Below are positions 59,848-64,000 of a DNA stretch of 64,000 bases, one piece after another. The translations under genes were made by a program, and so were the position numbers. The stretch spans positions 62,001 to 126,000 of the forward strand of contig CALYQJ010000001.1 in the NCBI GenBank assembly GCA_945285405.1, in the 5' to 3' direction. The first letter of the stretch is position 1. Every line of letters begins with the position of its first letter. Under the pieces are notes generated by a model that had not been told where the DNA came from, ran no database searches, and saw nothing but the letters and a program-made list of their open reading frames with translations. Source of the stretch: an uncultured Lactobacillaceae bacterium. Its GTDB lineage: Bacteria; Bacillota; Bacilli; Lactobacillales; Lactobacillaceae.

Positions 59848-60650
59848 AAATTAGTAATCTAACTTATCAATTTTCCCCGCATATTCTTCCATTATTTCCG
59901 AATTTAAATTTTACTTTGCGTAAAGGTGAAATTTATGCTCTTTTAGGAGTTAATGGGGTTGGTAAAACAACATTATTAAAAATAATAAGTGGCCTTTTGA
60001 AACCGAGTCAAGGCAAAGTTTTTTGGCACGATCAAAATGTTTATCAGTCAAAAAAAATTCTGCGTCAATATCGAACTCAAGTTGGATTTTGTTTACAAGA
60101 CCCGGAACACCTATTTTTCAAACAAACAGTTGCCGATGAGTTGAAATATCACCATGTTGGAAATATTGCGAAGATTGTTAAACAATTTAATTTGGAGCAT
60201 TTATTGAATTATTCTCCTTTTGAACTTTCTGGTGGTCAAAAGAAAATTTTACAGTTAGCAATAATGCTTTTAAAAAATCCAGAAATTTTAATAGGAGATG
60301 AAATTACTGCTGGATTAGATGCTAAAGGACAAAGTTTAGTTGCAAAAAATTTACAAAAATTTAAAAAAGATCATATTGTACTTTTAGTCAATCATGATCT
60401 TAATCAAGTTATACAAATGTGTGACAACTTTCTTTTTTTATCTTCAGAAAAATTTCAATTAATGACTTTAACTGATATTTTAAAATATCCAGATATTTTT
60501 CAAAAATTCGGACTAATTCCTCCTGATACAATTAAAATTGGTCAAGAGCTAATTGCTAGAGGTATTTTATTACCAGACACAATTTATTCTAATAGTGAAA
60601 AAATTGCGCAAATAATTGCAACTTTAATTAATCAAAAGAAAGCAAAATAA
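59841..60650 (+). CDS. ECF transporter ATPase, EcfA2-like
   Basis: 269-residue second ATPase, with Walker A GVNGVGKTT (about 37-45), Q-loop FCLQDPEHLFF, signature ELSGGQKKILQLAIML and Walker B ILIGDEITAGLD in which Gly replaces the usual hydrophobic residue before the Asp-Glu. It overlaps EcfA1 by 7 bp and ecfT by 1 bp, so the three subunits are probably made in fixed ratio. Confidence 0.92.
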   Translation: MLKISNLTYQFSPHILPLFPNLNFTLRKGEIYALLGVNGVGKTTLLKIISGLLKPSQGKVFWHDQNVYQSKKILRQYRTQVGFCLQDPEHLFFKQTVADELKYHHVGNIAKIVKQFNLEHLLNYSPFELSGGQKKILQLAIMLLKNPEILIGDEITAGLDAKGQSLVAKNLQKFKKDHIVLLVNHDLNQVIQMCDNFLFLSSEKFQLMTLTDILKYPDIFQKFGLIPPDTIKIGQELIARGILLPDTIYSNSEKIAQIIATLINQKKAK

Positions 60651-61405
60651 TGAATTTTTTAGCAAAATTAGATGGTCGCACAAAATTAATTTCTATTGTC
60701 GCAATTACGTTATTTATGTTTACTTTTAAAAATTATTGGCAGTATCTATTAATAACAGGAATTTTTATTTTAGTTTTTTTTGGACAATTACATCTAAATC
60801 AACGAAAACAAATTATCAAACATTGGAAATTAATTTTAATTCTACCTTCTTTAAATCTTATAGTTAATTCATTTTTTATTAATGGGAAAGTAATTTGGTC
60901 ATGGTGGCGATTACATATAACTCATTTAGATTTAGTTATTTTTTGGAGATTAATTTTATTGCTTTTATTTGCTTTAACGTTTAGTACAATAACTAATCCT
61001 TCTGAAATGGCGTTAGCAATTGGTAAAATTATAAATTCACTAACTTTAGGTTACTATCAAGGTAGCGGGATTGTTTTAGTTGTAATTATTATGGCCGCTT
61101 TTATTCGAGAGTTTAGTGAAACTTGGCAAACAGTTATTCAAGCAGCTAAACTACGAACAATACCATCTAAATCTTTTCAAAGATGGTCAGATTTAATAGC
61201 GCCGATATGGTTACTACAACCTTTAATTTTAATTTCTTTAAAAAAAGCAGATAGAGTTGCTGATGCATTGATTGCACATGGTTATCATCAAGATGCAAAA
61301 TTATTTGATTACCGAAAACAAAAATATCATTTAAATGATTGGATAATTTATGGCAGTTTAGTTTTATTCATCATCATAAATAATTTGATTTTAGGAAAAC
61401 TTTAA
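60650..61405 (+). CDS. ECF transporter transmembrane component EcfT
   Basis: 251-residue membrane scaffold that links the two ATPases to the S component, with about five helices. The cytoplasmic coupling helices appear as QAAKLRTIPSKSFQRWSDLI and KKADRVADALIAHGYHQDA; the second normally carries an Ala-Arg-Gly motif, here read as AHG. The variant pattern fits a dedicated, non-shared ECF module next to RibU. A convergent small gene follows. Confidence 0.88.
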   Translation: MNFLAKLDGRTKLISIVAITLFMFTFKNYWQYLLITGIFILVFFGQLHLNQRKQIIKHWKLILILPSLNLIVNSFFINGKVIWSWWRLHITHLDLVIFWRLILLLLFALTFSTITNPSEMALAIGKIINSLTLGYYQGSGIVLVVIIMAAFIREFSETWQTVIQAAKLRTIPSKSFQRWSDLIAPIWLLQPLILISLKKADRVADALIAHGYHQDAKLFDYRKQKYHLNDWIIYGSLVLFIIINNLILGKL

Positions 61406-61414
61406 GATTAAATC

Positions 61415-61747
61415 CTAGTTTTGCCACAAACTAAGTCTTTTTCCAGTCCATGGATCAAAGTTTGGATAAGTTTCCCAGTCAATATATGCCGGATTCGGAT
61501 TAAATCCCATGGCTTTTAAAAGTTCATCAGGACTTAAAACAATTAGGTTATTTTTTTTTAACCGCATAAAACGTTGGACTAGTTCAGTGCTATGTTTAGC
61601 TTTAACATCATAAATTAAGTAATCAATTTTTTTAGTATTTAAATTGACTTGTTGCCCTCCTAGATGTCTTAAACGTTTAGTTAATATTGTTGATTCAACA
61701 GGAGTTTGGCTATCAATAAAGTAAAAATTTTTATTTTTAAAATCCAT
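61415..61747 (-). CDS. BRCT-like small protein
   Basis: 110-residue protein on the minus strand, starting at ATG 61747. An in-frame ATG 15 bases upstream overlaps a perfect TATAAT (61759-61754), so the second ATG, 6 bases after that box, is favoured; the mRNA would then be leaderless, with no Shine-Dalgarno. The core FIDSQTPVEST, LRHLGGQQVNLNTKKIDYLIYD, and NLIVLSPDELLKAMGF follows the BRCT pattern of a GG turn and a late hydrophobic helix. The C-terminal WETYPNFDPWTGKRLSLW is tryptophan-rich and unexplained. Function unknown; BRCT domains usually bind DNA ends or phosphopeptides. Confidence 0.6.
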   Translation of the reverse strand: MDFKNKNFYFIDSQTPVESTILTKRLRHLGGQQVNLNTKKIDYLIYDVKAKHSTELVQRFMRLKKNNLIVLSPDELLKAMGFNPNPAYIDWETYPNFDPWTGKRLSLWQN

Positions 61748-61753
61748 ATTTTT

Positions 61754-61759
61754 ATTATA
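61754..61759 (-). promoter_or_regulatory. -10 box for the BRCT-like gene
   Basis: Perfect TATAAT on the minus strand (61759-61754), 6 bases before ATG 61747. The -35 is weak (ATATAC at 17 bp). The position implies transcription starts at or beside the start codon. Confidence 0.5.
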
Positions 61760-61901
61760 CATACTTGGTGTTTTTTGTATATATTTATTCGTCTAACATT
61801 TATCCAAAAAAGTCTAGAATTTTAAAATTTTTCATTCGATTGACTGTTTAATTTCTATGCATTTATATTAATGTTTTTTTTTAATTAGTGAAAAATGTTA
61901 G

Positions 61902-61929
61902 TTTACTTTCTTTTCTTCTATGCTATCAT
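61902..61929 (+). promoter_or_regulatory. mntH promoter
   Basis: TTTACT (61902-61907), 16 bp and TATCAT (61924-61929) preceded by TGC, giving an extended -10. It lies about 25 bases before the mntH ATG, with AAAGGAGG between. MntR control of mntH is common in the family, but no clear MntR site was identified. Confidence 0.55.
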
Positions 61930-61953
61930 TTCTAATGGAAAAAGGAGGTAGCT

Positions 61954-63519
61954 ATGTCTGATGAAAGAGACAAAAAGCAAAAAAAACAGCATCTAATTCA
62001 CTATGCTAATGGTCCCTCGTTAGAGGAAATTAATGGTTCAGTTGAAGTTCCTAAGGGAATGAATTTTTGGAAGACATTATTTATGTATTCTGGACCTGGA
62101 GCATTAGTTGCAGTGGGTTATATGGATCCAGGTAATTGGTCAACGTCAATTACTGGAGGTCAGAATTTTCAATATTTATTGATGTCTGTAATCTTGCTGT
62201 CGAGTTTAATTGCCATGTTACTTCAATATATGGCAGCTAAACTGGGCATCGTAAGTCAGATGGATTTAGCCCAAGCAATTCGAGCACGTACAAGTCGTAC
62301 TTTAGGAATTGTATTGTGGATCTTGACTGAATTGGCAATTATGGCAACAGATATTGCTGAAGTCATTGGTGGAGCCATCGCACTGTATTTATTGTTTCAT
62401 ATTCCTTTATTTTATGCAGTTTTAATTACTGTATTTGATGTTTTACTTTTACTTTTATTAACAAAAGTTGGATTTAGAAAAATTGAAGCTATTGTGGTAT
62501 GTTTAATTTTAGTTATCTTACTAGTTTTTGCATATCAAGTTGCTCTTTCAAATCCTGATTGGGCTGCGATTGTTAAGGGATTAGTGCCAAGGGGTGCAAC
62601 TTTTGCGTCTAGTCCTAATATTGGTGGTCAAACACCAATTCAAGGGGCTTTGGGGATTATTGGAGCAACTGTTATGCCGCATAATTTGTATCTACATTCT
62701 GCAATTTCTCAAACTCGGAAGGTAGACCATAATGATGAGGAAGATGTGGCACGAACAGTTAAATTTTCAACTTGGGATTCTAATATTCAATTATCTTTTG
62801 CTTTTGTAGTTAATTCATTACTTTTAATAATGGGAGTAGCGGTATTTAAAACCGGAGCAGTTAAAGATCCATCATTTTTTGGATTATTTCAAGCATTATC
62901 TGATACTTCAACTTTAAGTAATGGTCTATTAATTAGTGTTGCTAAATCAGGAATTCTTTCGATTCTTTTCGCAGTTGCCTTATTGGCTTCGGGACAAAAT
63001 TCAACAATAACTGGAACGTTAACTGGTCAAGTGATTATGGAAGGGTTTATTCATATGAAAATGCCACTCTGGTTACGGCGATTAGTTACTCGTTTAATTT
63101 CAGTAATTCCAGTTTTGGTTTGTGTTGGAATGACAAGCCATTTATCAGAAGTTAAACAGCATGAAGCTCTAAATACTTTAATGAATAATTCTCAAGTATT
63201 TTTGGCATTTGCTTTACCATTTTCAATGCTGCCTTTACTTTTAATGACAGATAACAAAGTTGAAATGGGTGAACGTTTTGCAAATTCGTTATGGGTTAAA
63301 ATTGCAGGTTGGATTTCAGTTATTGCATTAACAGCATTGAATATGAAAGGTCTACCAGATTCAATCGCATCATTTTATGGCGATCATCCTAGTGCTGCGC
63401 AATTACAGCAGGCCAATATTATTGCTTATACTGCAATTGTACTAATTCTTGCACTTCTAGTTTGGACGGTTATAGATATGCATAAAACACATAATAAAAT
63501 ACTAAAAGATCTTGATTAG
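61954..63519 (+). CDS. mntH: Nramp-family divalent metal (Mn2+/Fe2+) transporter MntH
   Basis: Proton-coupled Mn2+/Fe2+ importer of the inner membrane, 521 residues with about eleven helices. The metal-binding motifs are intact: GYMDPGNWSTS in helix 1 and MPHNLYLHS in helix 6. An N-terminal hydrophilic stretch of about 45 residues precedes the core. AAAGGAGG lies before ATG 61954. A universal stress protein gene follows after 18 bp, a pairing frequent in lactobacilli that rely on manganese for oxidative defence. Confidence 0.96.
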   Translation: MSDERDKKQKKQHLIHYANGPSLEEINGSVEVPKGMNFWKTLFMYSGPGALVAVGYMDPGNWSTSITGGQNFQYLLMSVILLSSLIAMLLQYMAAKLGIVSQMDLAQAIRARTSRTLGIVLWILTELAIMATDIAEVIGGAIALYLLFHIPLFYAVLITVFDVLLLLLLTKVGFRKIEAIVVCLILVILLVFAYQVALSNPDWAAIVKGLVPRGATFASSPNIGGQTPIQGALGIIGATVMPHNLYLHSAISQTRKVDHNDEEDVARTVKFSTWDSNIQLSFAFVVNSLLLIMGVAVFKTGAVKDPSFFGLFQALSDTSTLSNGLLISVAKSGILSILFAVALLASGQNSTITGTLTGQVIMEGFIHMKMPLWLRRLVTRLISVIPVLVCVGMTSHLSEVKQHEALNTLMNNSQVFLAFALPFSMLPLLLMTDNKVEMGERFANSLWVKIAGWISVIALTALNMKGLPDSIASFYGDHPSAAQLQQANIIAYTAIVLILALLVWTVIDMHKTHNKILKDLD

Positions 63520-63537
63520 TTTTGATGGAGGACAAAA

Positions 63538-64000
63538 ATGTCAAATCAAAATGGTAATCATTCATCTGAATTACAAAGTGATTTTCATCGTATTTTAGTA
63601 GGAGTGGATGATTCTGAAGATGCTCAATTGGCATTTCGTTATGCAATTAAAGTTGCCTGCCAATTGAAAGCTAAATTAATTATTGTTTCAATTTTAGAGA
63701 GTGATGAAATGAATGTTTATCAAGCATTAAATCATGATTATATTCACGGAGAAAGAGAAGCTTTAGTTAAACATTTAGAGGAATATAAGCAAGAAGCACT
63801 TAAAGCTGGAGTAGATAATATTGAAACAGTTATTAGTGAAGGTAATCCTGGAGAAACGATTGTAAAAGATATTATTCCGGCTACTAAAGCTGATTTACTG
63901 ATTATTGGTTCATTAGCAAAAAAAGGTTTACGTAAACATTTTGGTTCACAGGCAGCTTACATGGCCAAGTATGCTTCAATTTCGGTAATGGTTGTTCGAT
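63538..64000 (+). CDS. Universal stress protein UspA family (3' truncated by window)
   Basis: Frame open from ATG 63538 to the window end, about 154 residues, missing only the last few. GGAGG (63527-63531) is 6 bases upstream. HRILVGVDDSEDAQLAFRYA begins the Usp fold, and IIGSLAKKGLRKHFGSQAA plus SISVMVVR form the nucleotide-binding end (G-2x-G-9x-G-S/T pattern, partly seen). About 20 hydrophilic N-terminal residues precede the fold. Likely co-transcribed with mntH. Confidence 0.93.
   Translation, partial: MSNQNGNHSSELQSDFHRILVGVDDSEDAQLAFRYAIKVACQLKAKLIIVSILESDEMNVYQALNHDYIHGEREALVKHLEEYKQEALKAGVDNIETVISEGNPGETIVKDIIPATKADLLIIGSLAKKGLRKHFGSQAAYMAKYASISVMVVR

Noticed and set aside
1..64000. 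CRISPR arrays, insertion sequences, integrases or phage genes
   Set aside because: No regularly spaced repeats, transposase-like frames or att-like duplications were seen on reading both strands.

Overview
The window is a low-G+C chromosomal segment from a Gram-positive bacterium of the order Lactobacillales, most likely a member of the Lactobacillaceae. The evidence is the gene order (folD-xseA-xseB-ispA-tlyA-argR-recN-gmk-rpoZ-priA-fmt-rsmB-stp-pknB-rpe, then rpmB/asp23-fakA-recG-plsX-acpP, then rnc-smc-ftsY-ylxM-ffh and rpsP-khpA-rimM-trmD-rplS), strong AT bias, lactobacillar surface and hydrolase families (WxL-like, DUF915), an Rgg regulator and an FMN-riboswitch-controlled ECF riboflavin transporter. 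The genus cannot be fixed from this sequence alone. No rRNA, tRNA, CRISPR array, transposase or phage gene was seen.

Layout. (1) 1-20.9 kb: a dense housekeeping run, nearly all on the + strand with overlapping genes. It covers one-carbon metabolism (folD tail), exonuclease VII, prenyl diphosphate synthesis, rRNA methylation (tlyA, rsmB), arginine repressor, RecN, guanylate kinase, RNA polymerase omega, PriA, initiator-tRNA formylation, the Stp/PknB signalling pair, Rpe, L28 (the only minus-strand gene here), Asp23, FakA, RecG, PlsX and ACP. rsgA and thiN, which usually flank rpe in lactobacilli, are missing. (2) 20.9-26.8 kb: an oppDFBCA oligopeptide importer with its own promoter, a second promoter before oppA and a strong terminator. 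(3) 26.8-34.2 kb: rnc, smc, ftsY, ylxM, ffh. (4) 34.2-38.4 kb: an accessory block inserted between ffh and rpsP, with a single-chain ABC exporter converging on an Rgg regulator and a sugar-porter-type MFS permease. (5) 38.4-40.6 kb: rpsP to rplS translation operon.

(6) 40.8-54.6 kb: accessory and envelope genes. These are ynzC/yneF, a heterodimeric ABC drug-type exporter, a 680-residue TIM-barrel-like protein of unknown function overlapping a DUF915 hydrolase, an aldo/keto reductase, a 1057-residue BspA-repeat/WxL-like secreted protein, and an NfeD-SPFH-NUDIX-GDPD cluster. (7) 54.6-64 kb: a convergent intergenic region with a well-formed promoter and two terminators that may encode a small RNA, a RpiR regulator, a 0.7-kb AT-rich spacer, a second aldo/keto reductase, a DedA protein, an FMN riboswitch controlling ribU-ecfA-ecfA'-ecfT, a small BRCT-like protein on the minus strand, and an mntH-usp metal transport/stress pair that runs off the window end.

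Recurring features: TTG is used as a start codon unusually often (priA, rsmB, fakA, smc, the 34.4-kb ABC gene, the 680-aa gene, the NfeD-like gene and the NUDIX gene). Two genes (rnc and the BRCT-like gene) have a consensus TATAAT box only 6-7 bases before their ATG and no Shine-Dalgarno sequence, so they look leaderless. The most promising unexplained elements are the possible small RNA at about 54.61-54.81 kb, the small BRCT-like protein, the ABC/Rgg/MFS block, and the 680-aa TIM-barrel-like protein.
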